From Nitrospira sp. CG24E (lineage in GTDB: Bacteria > Nitrospirota > Nitrospiria > Nitrospirales > Nitrospiraceae), in the NCBI GenBank assembly GCA_002869895.2, contig NEWP02000033.1:67348-131347 (forward strand): a stretch of 64,000 bases of DNA, written 5' to 3'. Every line of letters begins with the position of its first letter. The stretch's first letter is position 1. The notes below the pieces were generated by a model. That model ran no database searches, was not told the DNA's origin, and saw only the letters and a list, made by a program, of their open reading frames with translations. Of the stretch, positions 51,686 to 61,120 are shown piece by piece. The position numbers and the translations under genes were made by a program.

Positions 51686-52390
51686 TTAGAAAGGGAAATA
51701 CATATCGAGCCCTCCATAGGTTCCGCTGTGAAAGGTTGTGTTGTTCTGGTACCCCCCCCTGACGAGTAAGGACACTTTACCGATCTGAACTTCGGCGACC
51801 GGCCCTGTCATGACCGCTCGAAAATCGGCGTTGCCCATTCCCGTCACATCCCAGCCGGCATAGGTTGCGCAACAGCTCTCATCGGGCTTATAGACCAGAC
51901 CCTTTCCCCTCAGGCGACTCCAGAAGAAATTATCGAGATCGGCGTACGATCCGATCGCGTGGAGATTCCACTTCTCCTGCCAGTAGAAAGCTTCAAGTTG
52001 GCCATAAAATCCTGCCTGATAGGTGGTTGTGTTGCTCGCATTCAGGCGCTGTTCTTCGATCCGGCGCATCTGAGGACCGGCGAGGGCCGAGAGCGCCCAG
52101 CCACCGAGTGTCTTGGTGATGCCGAGTGATGGAACAATGAACTGGACGTTGGCATCCAGGACTTGCCCGTTGGTCTTAAAGCTGTATCCAAGCCCTGCGG
52201 TCATGGCCTGTACAAACAACTCAGACCCTCCTGAGGTTTTCAAGAAGGGTGTTCGGACCCCGAGATAGGTAAAGTATTGGCTCTTATTGTCGATCTGAAA
52301 TCCTGTGAAGACATCGCCTGCTCGGCTCATGGCCGGTTGGGTGATCAGGATCAGTACTGCCGTTAGGCCAAATATAAACCGCGCCATCAC
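51686..52390 (-). CDS. BcsS-like outer-membrane protein
   Basis: 234 residues. A signal peptide (cleavage near SRAGD) is followed by a barrel-like chain of alternating strands (FTGFQIDNKSQYFTYLG, GLGYSFKTNGQVLDANVQF, LLVRGGYQNNTTFHSGTYG) ending in aromatic F, the usual end of an outer-membrane barrel. The VFTGFQ start and the place 3' of a bcsA gene fit the cellulose biosynthesis BcsS family (DUF), which has a similar layout. The assignment is tentative. Confidence 0.5.
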   Translation of the reverse strand: MMARFIFGLTAVLILITQPAMSRAGDVFTGFQIDNKSQYFTYLGVRTPFLKTSGGSELFVQAMTAGLGYSFKTNGQVLDANVQFIVPSLGITKTLGGWALSALAGPQMRRIEEQRLNASNTTTYQAGFYGQLEAFYWQEKWNLHAIGSYADLDNFFWSRLRGKGLVYKPDESCCATYAGWDVTGMGNADFRAVMTGPVAEVQIGKVSLLVRGGYQNNTTFHSGTYGGLDMYFPF

Positions 52391-52578
52391 CCGTCCCTCT
52401 TCTTACTATTGTCTATGTGAAATCGGACTAACCGCTCTGGCCCCTACTGTTGATGGGCAAGGTTGCTTTATTGGACTATTTCAGCTTTTCAGTGCGGCAG
52501 ATTGATGATGCCGCAGTTATGTAGAGACCTCAAGTATTTGGCTCAATTGGGACATTTCTCGTGGCGAGCATTGAGGTA

Positions 52579-55260
52579 TCACCTCACCTCTTGCCTGAGA
52601 ATCGCACAAATGGTGTGGGTTGGGAGGCGTGGGATTCTCCGTCGGTCGGTAAGGGGAATGGAAGATCGGCCGACCGTCAGCTCAGGGTATTGGGTCGGCC
52701 CCGCCTTCATCGTGAAGGGAGAGGGAGCGTGACATTTTTCGATGAGATTAGCGGTAGCTTCGCTTGATAGTTCGGCCAACTCGATTCCGACGACGACCTC
52801 ACCGGTCATACTCTGCTGTTGGCGGACGACGCGTCCCGTCAGATTAACGGGGGAGCCATTATCTGCGGTCAGTATGATCTGTACGTGATCGAAATCGGCC
52901 ATGACCGGTTTGGGAAGGACTACCGCAAGGCTTTGTTCGTTCAGGTCCAGGGCTTTCCCCTCCAGCGGCAGACCCTCAGCGATGGCAGCAGTCTCTTTGT
53001 GCAGGTTACGCCACTGTTCTTCGCCTGACTCGATACTCACAACCTGGAAGCGCACGAATGTCTTTCTTGGTTTTCGGGCCATTCCCACAGGACGAACTCT
53101 GAGCGTGACCTCGGGAAGTTCCAGCAGAGCGTCGATCAGCGAACCTTGTAGGGGGCCAGAAAAGAGCACGCTGACGCCTGTGAAGGACATGTCTTTGACT
53201 TGGCCTCTCCAGACCGAAGATGGTGTGGTGATCTGGCAGGTGGCTCCTCCCGTGAGGCGAATCATGTTTCGGCGGTTCCAGGTGAGGGGGCGCCAGGGGA
53301 CGATCAGAGCCTGGAGGAGTGACCGGAGACTGCGGCCGATCCCCGGCTGAATACGATAGGAGTCTTCCCATGGGTCTGGATCCCCATAAATTTTGTCGAC
53401 TAGGATCTGTCGCGTGAAGAAGTCCAACTCATCGAATTGGAGGCCCACTTCAATCCTACCTGACGGTTTTGGATCCTGTCGGACGATGCGGGCGGTAAGG
53501 GTGACCAGTACGCCCCGTGATGAGGTCAGTGCGAACTTGAAGGATTTCTGCAGCGTAAAGATTGATTGGCCCACGGTCACCGCCGCTCCCTGTTCATTTA
53601 CATCGAGGACGCGCGCCGGGACTCCTTCTCCGTCCACGAACAATTGGCCGGCAAAATCACGTTTAAGCCGGAACCCCTGACGACCCTGCGCTTGCTCCCT
53701 GGCGACAAACAGGGCGATGGTGAGGAGAAGCAGGTTCACGCTTCCCCAAAAGAGGCTGACCTGTAAACCAGGATCACCAGCTCCTTGCCACCAATTCCAG
53801 CCACCCAATGTCAACCCGATGACAAGCAGACCGAACGTGATGAGATGCGGCCAGACTAAGGACAATTCGGTCGAGGAACTTTTTTTGACCCTCTGTCCTT
53901 TCGGTGTCACTTCAAATGGACGTTCTTTGTGCGGTGCGGCCAATGCCTTGAGGGCGACGACCGTGAGGGCGAAACACATGGCGACTTCATAGACATCCGA
54001 CCAGAAGGGATTGCGCGATCCTCGGCTGACCGGCCGCATCACAAGTGCGGAGGCCAGGAAAAAAGAGAAAAAATAGTTCGAGAGCGATAGGACATCGGCC
54101 GTGAGCGGTGAAGTGCTGAACAGCAGGCTTGCCAGCGGCGCGACGAGACAGATCAGGCGCGGAAGACCGAAGAAGAAGTAGAAGATCGATCCGAAGTAGT
54201 CGATTCGCTGGGCCAGAGTCAGCCCGTGCTTGGTCAAGGGATTATCCTGCAGCAATACCTGAATGCATCCCATGGCCCAGCGTTTCCGCTGTTTCAAGTA
54301 TCCGTCAAAGGTTTCCGGCATCAGGCCCGCCGACAGCACTTTATTGAGGTAACAGGAACGGTAGCCCCTGGCATGCAGATTCATGCTGGTATGGATGTCT
54401 TCCGTGATGGTCTGGGTCTGGAATCCCCCGATCTCCATGAGAGGCTTCCGACGGAGGAGGCCGCTGCTGCCAGCGAAGAAGGCGCTGTTGTGAGTATCGC
54501 GCCCTGCTTGCAGCGCGCGGAAGAAGAGGGCCTGTTCGTTCTTCACTTCCTCGCCCACACGCAGGTTCCGTTGGAAAATATCCGGATTGTAGAAGTGATG
54601 GGGCGTCTGTACGATCGCGACGTTCGGGTCGTCGAAAAATCCGACGGTGTCTTTGAGAAATGTTCGAGCCGGGATGTGATCGACGTCGAAGACTGCGATC
54701 AATTCTCCCTGGCTTAGCTGGAGGGCATGGTTCAGATTTCCGGCTTTTGCATGACGAGGTCGATCCGGGCGCCGGACATACTCGCAGCCCAGCGAGGCTG
54801 CCAACTGTTGGGTTTCATCGCGATGTCCGTCGTCCAGGACATAGACAGTAAATCGGTCTCGGGGATACTCCTGTGCCATACAACTGATCAAGGTCTGCCG
54901 AAGGATCGGGAGGGGCTCATCCACGACCGTCACCATGATGTCCACCGTGGGGTAGGTGGTAATGGGGGCCGGCGCCCGTTCCGTCGGTGACCAGGACTGA
55001 TAGGTAAAGAAACAGAACTGGCACAGTCCGTAGAGTTCCGCCAGATAGACGGCCGATCCGAGGGCCAAACTGGCCGCATCCTCGGTGGGGATTGTATACA
55101 ACAGGCGCCACAGCATATACCGGGCGTAAAGCAAGAGACTGATCGTTAACATCAGCCTCCGGCCCCGCTTCTGCTTGATGAGGAGTCCGATCACAAGCAG
55201 CGCCAGACCTGAGATTCCAAAGGCGATCGGCGTGTCGAAGAAGTCGTGGAAGACGGTCAT
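52579..55260 (-). CDS. bcsA: cellulose synthase catalytic subunit with three PilZ-like segments
   Basis: 893 residues. GT2 motifs: DDG at 143-145, DVD at 192-194, TED at 286-288 and QRKRW at 324-328. Transmembrane helices occur at both ends of the catalytic domain. The C-terminal half holds three PilZ-like segments. The first (about 527-615) starts with R527-QGF-R531 and has a degenerate D-V-N-E-Q-G. The second (about 664-745) has canonical R664-NMI-R668 and D690-M-S-F-T-G695. The third (about 765-835) lacks RxxxR. BcsA polymerises UDP-glucose and is opened by c-di-GMP. No bcsB or bcsC gene is adjacent. Confidence 0.88.
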   Translation of the reverse strand: MTVFHDFFDTPIAFGISGLALLVIGLLIKQKRGRRLMLTISLLLYARYMLWRLLYTIPTEDAASLALGSAVYLAELYGLCQFCFFTYQSWSPTERAPAPITTYPTVDIMVTVVDEPLPILRQTLISCMAQEYPRDRFTVYVLDDGHRDETQQLAASLGCEYVRRPDRPRHAKAGNLNHALQLSQGELIAVFDVDHIPARTFLKDTVGFFDDPNVAIVQTPHHFYNPDIFQRNLRVGEEVKNEQALFFRALQAGRDTHNSAFFAGSSGLLRRKPLMEIGGFQTQTITEDIHTSMNLHARGYRSCYLNKVLSAGLMPETFDGYLKQRKRWAMGCIQVLLQDNPLTKHGLTLAQRIDYFGSIFYFFFGLPRLICLVAPLASLLFSTSPLTADVLSLSNYFFSFFLASALVMRPVSRGSRNPFWSDVYEVAMCFALTVVALKALAAPHKERPFEVTPKGQRVKKSSSTELSLVWPHLITFGLLVIGLTLGGWNWWQGAGDPGLQVSLFWGSVNLLLLTIALFVAREQAQGRQGFRLKRDFAGQLFVDGEGVPARVLDVNEQGAAVTVGQSIFTLQKSFKFALTSSRGVLVTLTARIVRQDPKPSGRIEVGLQFDELDFFTRQILVDKIYGDPDPWEDSYRIQPGIGRSLRSLLQALIVPWRPLTWNRRNMIRLTGGATCQITTPSSVWRGQVKDMSFTGVSVLFSGPLQGSLIDALLELPEVTLRVRPVGMARKPRKTFVRFQVVSIESGEEQWRNLHKETAAIAEGLPLEGKALDLNEQSLAVVLPKPVMADFDHVQIILTADNGSPVNLTGRVVRQQQSMTGEVVVGIELAELSSEATANLIEKCHAPSPFTMKAGPTQYPELTVGRSSIPLTDRRRIPRLPTHTICAILRQEVR

Positions 55261-55571
55261 TGAAGCAGCTCCATCACTGCGCAGTCCTCACCCGGAAAGA
55301 TCTGTATCGTCGCGTCGCTTCACGATAAATATGATGAGTAGCTGAATACTAGGCCAGAAGTGGGGAAGTGCCTATCCCTACAGTCGAGGGAATACTTCTG
55401 AGTGGTGGCGGCCCGTAAGTCGTCGTATGGGAATGAAGTACTGGGAATAACTCGCGAAGGGGGCGCTGTATGCCTCAAACGTGGGGCGCGTGAGAGCCGT
55501 GCTCTCGCGTAAGCACGAGCCGGTGAGTTACCTAAGAAGCGTTAAAAAACGTTTAGCATATTGAGAGTCAA
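55261..55571. other. intergenic leader of bcsA
   Basis: About 310 bases. A GC-rich hairpin GTGAGAGC/GCTCTCGC lies at about 55490-55508. No riboswitch consensus or gene is recognisable. GGAG precedes the bcsA start at 55260. Confidence 0.4.
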
Positions 55572-56195
55572 TTAGGTCCAGAGTTCGAGGGGGCTTTGGT
55601 GGACGATGGCCCTGAGAATATCGCTAGTCGTCAGGATGCCGACCAAGTGACGGGAGCCGTCGAGAATCGGAATCGCGTTCACATGTCCATTCAGCATGAT
55701 ATGGGCGATCTCTCGTATCTCCGTCGCCGGGCTAGCGGACAAGACCCGGCTGTTCATCACATGGGTGAGTTGGTACTCGGTCCAGGGTCCCGGTGGATCA
55801 ACAGATTCCAGCCCATGCGCATAGGGCAGCAGTTCGGAGTTCGATACCATTCCGATCAACGTGCCATGAACTGACGTCACAGGGAGATGGTGGATCCCCT
55901 TGTGTTGCATCATCGTCCAGGCCTCCAGCAACGTAGAGTCGGATGGCAATGAGGTGACGGGCGAGGTCATGAGGTCCTGCGCAAGGAGGGCTGGTTTCGA
56001 TGCAGATGGCTGGTTGGCCTGTTGCTGGTACGCCTGCTGAGCAAGGTGTGTTGCACGGTCGGCATCCTGATGTGCTTGTTCCTTCGCGCGGTCTCGCCGA
56101 TGGTCTGCGTCGGCCTGCGTTGCCGGTGGACGTGAAGATACCGGTGGCGAAGGATGTATTTCTACGATGCCACTGACCGCGCGTATAATCGGCAT
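55572..56195 (-). CDS. CBS-domain pair protein
   Basis: 207 residues. The N-terminal 70 residues are Ala/Gln/His-rich and low complexity. Two CBS domains follow (about 75-130, beginning LLAQDLMTSPVTSLPSDSTL, and about 140-200, beginning LTHVMNSRVLSASPATEIRE). Stand-alone CBS pairs bind adenine nucleotides and regulate partners. Upstream of bcsA on the same strand, separated by 311 bases; no partner is evident. Confidence 0.85.
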   Translation of the reverse strand: MPIIRAVSGIVEIHPSPPVSSRPPATQADADHRRDRAKEQAHQDADRATHLAQQAYQQQANQPSASKPALLAQDLMTSPVTSLPSDSTLLEAWTMMQHKGIHHLPVTSVHGTLIGMVSNSELLPYAHGLESVDPPGPWTEYQLTHVMNSRVLSASPATEIREIAHIMLNGHVNAIPILDGSRHLVGILTTSDILRAIVHQSPLELWT

Positions 56196-56319
56196 GACGA
56201 CCTCACGGTGCCTGTATCGGGTCCCTGTTGTAAATACTTAAGCAGGCAGTCGATCGGCTCGTCATGGTCAGGGGAGAATTAAGCTGATTGCAAGTGAAAT
56301 CTAGGGACGCCGGTAGGCC

Positions 56320-56532
56320 TTAGGCATGAGCAAGAAACTGGAACCGTGGAGAGGGATGACCATCAACGATCACCATCTCAAGGAACATCGCCTTCGGTCT
56401 GATCCATAGCCCGTAGTCACCGTAGAGTGCCCGATAGACCACAAATTCCTCCTCTGTTTCCGAATGCCGGGCCACCCCCAGCACCTCATATTCTTCGCCT
56501 TTATAGTGTCGATAGCGACCGGGCTGCACCAT
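56320..56532 (-). CDS. DUF1653 protein
   Basis: 70 residues. MVQPGRYRHYKGEEYEVLGV and VVYRALYGDYGLWIRP fit the DUF1653 family exactly. ATG 56532 is preferred, with AGGGAAGGA upstream. Function unknown. Divergent from the flavin disulfide reductase. Confidence 0.88.
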   Translation of the reverse strand: MVQPGRYRHYKGEEYEVLGVARHSETEEEFVVYRALYGDYGLWIRPKAMFLEMVIVDGHPSPRFQFLAHA

Positions 56533-56578
56533 CGTGTATCCTTCCCTTGCCGACTCCATACTATAAAGGGAATGATCG

Positions 56579-58000
56579 ATGAAATCACAGGGTCAGGTTT
56601 CGACGAGCAAGACACATGATGTCATCGTAATCGGCGGAGGGTCGGCTGGTTATGCGGCGGCACGGACCGCGCGCGACGCAGGCGCCGACGTGGCGATTGT
56701 CGATCAGGGTCCGCTGGGAGGGCTCTGCATTCTTCGCGGTTGCATGCCGACCAAGGCCATCCTGCGTTCCGCCGAGGTGGCGGCTCTCTTCAGAAGAGCG
56801 AAGGAGTTTGGACTCTCTTCTGGTTCGGGCAAGGCCGATCTGTCCGCAATTGTCGATAGAAAAGATCGGCTGATCCGCGAGTTTGCCGATTACCGGATTC
56901 AACAGCTTCGCGATCCGGCCTTTGTGCTCTACGAGTCTCCCGGCAAGTTTTGCTCACCCCATGAAATTGACATCGGAGGCTCCAGGGTCTCCGCGAAAAC
57001 ATTTATTATTGCAACCGGCTCCAGTCCGTCCGAGGTCGCCATCCCCGGTTTATCCGACGTCGATTTCTTCACGAGCGATACGATTCTGGATCTGCGCACG
57101 CAACCGGATTCCCTGTCGGTATTGGGGGCAGGGCCTGTGGCGCTCGAGCTGGGCCAGTTTTTTGCCAGGCTCGGCATGAAAGTCACGATTCTTCAGAGGG
57201 GGCGCACGATCCTGTCGCAGATGGACGAGGATGTCGGTCTGGCGCTCGAAGTTGCGTTGAAAGAGGACGGCCTCGAAGTTGTGACGGAGGCCCAGGTGCT
57301 CCGCGTCACCTGCCAAGAGGGCCGGAAATCGGTGTGGGTACAACACCATGGCCAGGAACGGATTTTCACGGCCGATGCGATTCTCCAGGCGTTAGGCCGC
57401 CGTCCCAATATTTCCGGGCTGCAGCTGGATGCCGCGGGGGTAGATGTGATGGAAGGCCGGATCGTCGTCGACGAGGCGATGCGAACATCGCAGCCGCATA
57501 TCTTTGCCGTGGGCGATGTGAACGATGTGAGTCCGATCGTGCACCTCGCCATTCAACAGGGCGAGATTGCCGGGTACAATGCGACCCATGCAGGAAAACC
57601 TTCAAAAAACATCGATCATCGTCTCGATGCAGAGGTGGTCTTCACAGAGCCACAAGTAGCGGTTGTGGGGCTGAATGAACGGATCTGTCGCTCGCAGGGG
57701 CTCTCCTATATTACCGCTTCCTATCCCTTCGCAGACCATGGGAAGGCTCTCTGTCTCGGGTCATCGCAGGGCTTCGTAAAACTCCTCTGTGCGAGGCCGA
57801 CAGGCGAACTCCTTGGCGCGCAGATCGTCGGTCCTGAAGCGGGTGAACTGATTCACGAACTGATTGCCGTGATGTATTACCACGGGACTGCGGCAGACCT
57901 CCTGCGCATACCCCATTATCACCCCACGCTGGCAGAAATCGTGACCTATCCAGCAGAGTCCATTGTGGAACAGTTGGGGCAGGATGAAGAGGCTTCGTAG
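56579..58000 (+). CDS. flavin disulfide reductase (dihydrolipoyl dehydrogenase-like)
   Basis: 473 residues. GGGSAG at 19-24 binds FAD; the redox pair is C50-x4-C55 in GGLCILRGCMPTK; NAD binding is at LGAGPVALELG; the C-terminal dyad is His448 and Glu453 (HYHPTLAE). All catalytic parts of the lipoamide dehydrogenase/mercuric reductase family are present. No 2-oxoacid dehydrogenase genes are adjacent, so the electron acceptor may be lipoyl proteins elsewhere or another disulfide. Confidence 0.88.
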   Translation: MKSQGQVSTSKTHDVIVIGGGSAGYAAARTARDAGADVAIVDQGPLGGLCILRGCMPTKAILRSAEVAALFRRAKEFGLSSGSGKADLSAIVDRKDRLIREFADYRIQQLRDPAFVLYESPGKFCSPHEIDIGGSRVSAKTFIIATGSSPSEVAIPGLSDVDFFTSDTILDLRTQPDSLSVLGAGPVALELGQFFARLGMKVTILQRGRTILSQMDEDVGLALEVALKEDGLEVVTEAQVLRVTCQEGRKSVWVQHHGQERIFTADAILQALGRRPNISGLQLDAAGVDVMEGRIVVDEAMRTSQPHIFAVGDVNDVSPIVHLAIQQGEIAGYNATHAGKPSKNIDHRLDAEVVFTEPQVAVVGLNERICRSQGLSYITASYPFADHGKALCLGSSQGFVKLLCARPTGELLGAQIVGPEAGELIHELIAVMYYHGTAADLLRIPHYHPTLAEIVTYPAESIVEQLGQDEEAS

Positions 58001-58054
58001 ATCCGCGTGAATCGGAGTTGAACCGACTACGCTATCCAGTGTAGCGTACTCCCC

Positions 58055-58297
58055 ATGGGCATACTGAACGAGCCGGCTCGGATCAATTTGCGGATGACCG
58101 GCATGATCGCGCGATCCGTGGGGATTGTGGCGATTGCGCTCGGGTTCGTCGTCGGGATGTACGGACTGGAAAATACAGGAACAGGGTGGTTGCAGACAGC
58201 ATTGGGGCTCTTGGTAACCGGGATGCTCGCTCAAGGCTACGCCCTCTACTGTTCGATCAAACGCATGCAGCAACCGCACGATAGGCCTAAGTCATGA
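58055..58297 (+). CDS. small two-span membrane protein
   Basis: 80 residues with two hydrophobic helices (SVGIVAIALGFVVGMYGL and ALGLLVTGMLAQGYALYC). Its stop overlaps the start of the lipoprotein gene (ATGA). No family is recognised. It may anchor or accompany that lipoprotein. Confidence 0.5.
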   Translation: MGILNEPARINLRMTGMIARSVGIVAIALGFVVGMYGLENTGTGWLQTALGLLVTGMLAQGYALYCSIKRMQQPHDRPKS

Positions 58298-58716
58298 AAG
58301 GAGCTGGTTGCTCTCTGGCTAGGGTCTGCATGCTCCTCCTTGCAGGGACGTTGCTCGCTTGCGGGGGCCCTTGGCGCGACGGCTATTTCAAAAAAGGTGT
58401 GGATCGACTCACGCAAGAGGAGGTGACGGAAACGCTCGGGCCGCCCCATACGGCGAAGACACCTGTTCTCGGAGGGGATTCAGTCTGGACCTATCGCGTG
58501 CCCTTGGCAGAAAAGGAATTGAGCCCGTTGCATTTTGCTGCTCTGGCCAGGGCCACGTCGCAGGCCACCTCTCTGATCGGAAAACCGGGGGAAGGACCCA
58601 AAGAAATGTTGTATTGCTACCGCTATATCCTGACCTTCAACGAACAGAAGATCTTGACACAGTGGAAGCGCGAAGAATGCGCGCCGGGAACCCACGATAC
58701 GCTCAACGCGAAATAA
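58294..58716 (+). CDS. BamE/SmpA-like lipoprotein
   Basis: 140 residues. Signal peptide with lipobox LLACG (Cys near 23). The mature part has LTQEEVTETLGPPHTAK followed by VWTYRVP, the helix-turn-strand pattern of SmpA/OmlA-like domains. It may be a small outer-membrane lipoprotein. The resemblance is limited to this motif. Confidence 0.6.
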   Translation: MKGAGCSLARVCMLLLAGTLLACGGPWRDGYFKKGVDRLTQEEVTETLGPPHTAKTPVLGGDSVWTYRVPLAEKELSPLHFAALARATSQATSLIGKPGEGPKEMLYCYRYILTFNEQKILTQWKREECAPGTHDTLNAK

Positions 58717-58735
58717 CATTCTGACTTCGTAAACC

Positions 58736-59557
58736 ATGCCTGCCTGGTTGCCGCACATCGACAGCTCGATCGTTCTCGACAGCCTCAAGTCGCTTCTGCT
58801 GCTTGTGACGCTCTTCGTCACTCGGACATTGACGGTGCGCGCGATCGCCAAAAACTCGGCCCTGTCGATGGAGGCCAAGCGACGATGGGTCGTGACGACG
58901 AGAAATGTGATCCTGTTTGCATTGCTCATCGGGATGCTGGTGATTTGGGCGCATGAACTGCAGGCCCTTGCCGTGTCCCTGGTCGCATTGGCTGCTGCGC
59001 TTGTGCTGGCGACCAAAGAGTTGATTCTCTGTTGGAGCGGGGCGGCATTGCGGGTGGGAGGGAAGGTCTATTCGGTGGGTGACCGTATTCAGATTGCGGG
59101 CCATCGGGGGGTGGTCTTGGACCATGATATCTTTGCGACCAAGCTCCTCGAGATCGGGCCGGGCCAGGCATCACACCTCTATACGGGCCGCGTCACAATA
59201 TTTCCGAACAGCTTGCTGTTTACCAATGCCTTGATCAAAGAGAATCCCGGTCAGGAGTATGGGCTCTATATTCTCCTGATTCCGCTCAAGGACGAGGATG
59301 ACTGGCAGGATGCCGAACGGCGCCTGCTCGACGCAGCCAAGGAAGAATGTACTCTCTTTATGGATGAGGCCGGCCGTCAGATGAAGTTGTTGGAACAGAC
59401 GAATCTGCTCGAGGCGCCGTCGCCGGAGCCCCGCGTTACGATCCAGCTGTCCGAGCAGGGGCGCATTCATTTGGCGTTGCGGTTCCCGGCTCCTGATCGT
59501 GGAAGATCGAGGATCGAGCAGGCGATTCTGAAAAGATTTCTGGCTGGATCACGCTGA
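58736..59557 (+). CDS. MscS-family mechanosensitive channel
   Basis: 273 residues. Two to three helices end in the pore segment (LVALAAALVLATKELILCWSG), which is followed by the beta domain start GDRIQIAGHRGVVLDHDIFAT typical of MscS. It should release solutes on hypo-osmotic shock. The C-terminal domain is longer and more charged than the core of E. coli MscS. Confidence 0.87.
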   Translation: MPAWLPHIDSSIVLDSLKSLLLLVTLFVTRTLTVRAIAKNSALSMEAKRRWVVTTRNVILFALLIGMLVIWAHELQALAVSLVALAAALVLATKELILCWSGAALRVGGKVYSVGDRIQIAGHRGVVLDHDIFATKLLEIGPGQASHLYTGRVTIFPNSLLFTNALIKENPGQEYGLYILLIPLKDEDDWQDAERRLLDAAKEECTLFMDEAGRQMKLLEQTNLLEAPSPEPRVTIQLSEQGRIHLALRFPAPDRGRSRIEQAILKRFLAGSR

Positions 59558-59718
59558 TGGCTGTTGATGAGAGAACCGGCCTTGTCGGATGAGCGCGCCG
59601 TCTTGCGTCCTTGATCTTTCACAGGGGGGTACGTATTCTTCTGATCTCCGTTGCGCTCATTGCAGCATTCAACAACTTGGCCGAATAGGGATCGGCGGCA
59701 TGATCTGGACGATCACCC

Positions 59719-61110
59719 ATGATTGATAGCATGGCCTTTGGCGCTGGGATCCTGGTCGGAGGTATCCTCGGCGGGCTGATCGTCGGATTCTGGATGGCAT
59801 TCCGCCTGCGGACACATTTGCAGGCGCAATTGTCGGCGAGCAGTGAGCGGGCGCAGCGGGCAGAATCGTTGGCAGAAGAATTGCGCCGACAGGTACAACA
59901 ACATAGCCTCGATCTCGACCGAACCAGGCAGGACCTTTCAGAGGCTTCCCGGGCCCGTGCAGTGGCGGAGACTCGGTCGGCAGAGGCTGCGCTCCATCTT
60001 AATGAGCAAAAGACTCTGCTGGGTCAGGCCCGGCAGGAATTGGCCGAAACCTTCCAAGCGCTCTCCGGCGAGGCCCTCAAACAGAACAACGAAGCTTTTT
60101 TGAACCTGGCTCGGAGCTCATTCGAGACACTTCAAGCAGAGGCCAAGGGCGATCTTGCCCAGCGGCAACAGGCGATCGATAGCCTGGTCAAACCCCTCCA
60201 AGATTCACTGTACCGATACGACGACCAGCTCAGGCAGTTGGAGCAATCTCGGCAAGCGGCTTATGGGGGTCTCGATCAACATCTCAAACTCCTGGCTGAG
60301 TCGCAGCAGAGGCTGCAATCGGAGACAGGCAATCTTGTGCAGGCGCTACGTGCGCCGGCTATCCGCGGCCAATGGGGCGAGATCACGCTCAAGCGTGTGG
60401 CGGAGCTGGCCGGTATGGTGGCCCATTGCGACTTTTTCGAGCAGGAATCCATCACGGTCGACAACGAACGGCTTCGTCCAGACATGGTGGTTCAGCTGCC
60501 CGGTGGGCGACAGATCATCGTAGATGCCAAGACCGTGCTGGCAGGCTATCTGGACGCGCATGAAGCCTCCACTGAAGAGCAACGTCTTGAAGGTATGCGC
60601 CGACATGCAGCGCAAGTCCGATCGCGCATGGATGAATTGAGTCTGAAAGCCTACTGGAATCAATTCGCGCAGGCGCCGGAATTCGTCGTGCTCTTCCTGC
60701 CGGGCGAACAGTTTCTTGGCGCCGCATTGGAGCATGATCCACGACTCATTGAGGATGGGTTTCTTCGGAGCGTGGTTCTCGCCACCCCAACGACACTCAT
60801 GGCGCTCTTACGGGCGGTTGCTTATGGATGGAGGCAGGAGCGGCTGACCGAGCATGCAGAGGAAGCAGGGCGATTGGGCAAAGATCTTTACGAACGGATG
60901 GCGGTGTTGACAGAGCATTTGAACGATGTCGGGCAGGCGCTTGGGAAGAGCGTTCTGGCTTATAACAAGGCAATTGGGTCGCTTGAAACGAGAATCTTAC
61001 CGGCAGCCAGACGGTTCAAGGATCTCGGGGTCTCATCGGAAAAAGACATCCCGATGTTGGACCCGGTAGAACTCGTCTCTCGCAAAGCGTTGCCGTTTGA
61101 CAGCGAATAA
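59719..61110 (+). CDS. rmuC: RmuC-family DNA recombination protein
   Basis: 463 residues. An N-terminal membrane helix (GAGILVGGILGGLIVGFWMAF) leads to a long coiled coil (30-210), then the RmuC nuclease-like fold: IRGQWGEITLKRVAELAGM, RPDMVVQLPGGRQIIVDAKT and SLKAYWNQ. The D-x-K pair in IIVDAKT matches the PD-(D/E)XK core. It restrains inversions and affects recombination. Confidence 0.92.
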   Translation: MIDSMAFGAGILVGGILGGLIVGFWMAFRLRTHLQAQLSASSERAQRAESLAEELRRQVQQHSLDLDRTRQDLSEASRARAVAETRSAEAALHLNEQKTLLGQARQELAETFQALSGEALKQNNEAFLNLARSSFETLQAEAKGDLAQRQQAIDSLVKPLQDSLYRYDDQLRQLEQSRQAAYGGLDQHLKLLAESQQRLQSETGNLVQALRAPAIRGQWGEITLKRVAELAGMVAHCDFFEQESITVDNERLRPDMVVQLPGGRQIIVDAKTVLAGYLDAHEASTEEQRLEGMRRHAAQVRSRMDELSLKAYWNQFAQAPEFVVLFLPGEQFLGAALEHDPRLIEDGFLRSVVLATPTTLMALLRAVAYGWRQERLTEHAEEAGRLGKDLYERMAVLTEHLNDVGQALGKSVLAYNKAIGSLETRILPAARRFKDLGVSSEKDIPMLDPVELVSRKALPFDSE

Positions 61111-61120
61111 GGAGTACCTG

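Noticed and set aside
52579..56195. Complete bcs operon
   Set aside because: Only bcsA and a tentative BcsS-like gene are present; no bcsB, bcsC, bcsZ or bcsD signature was found within the window.
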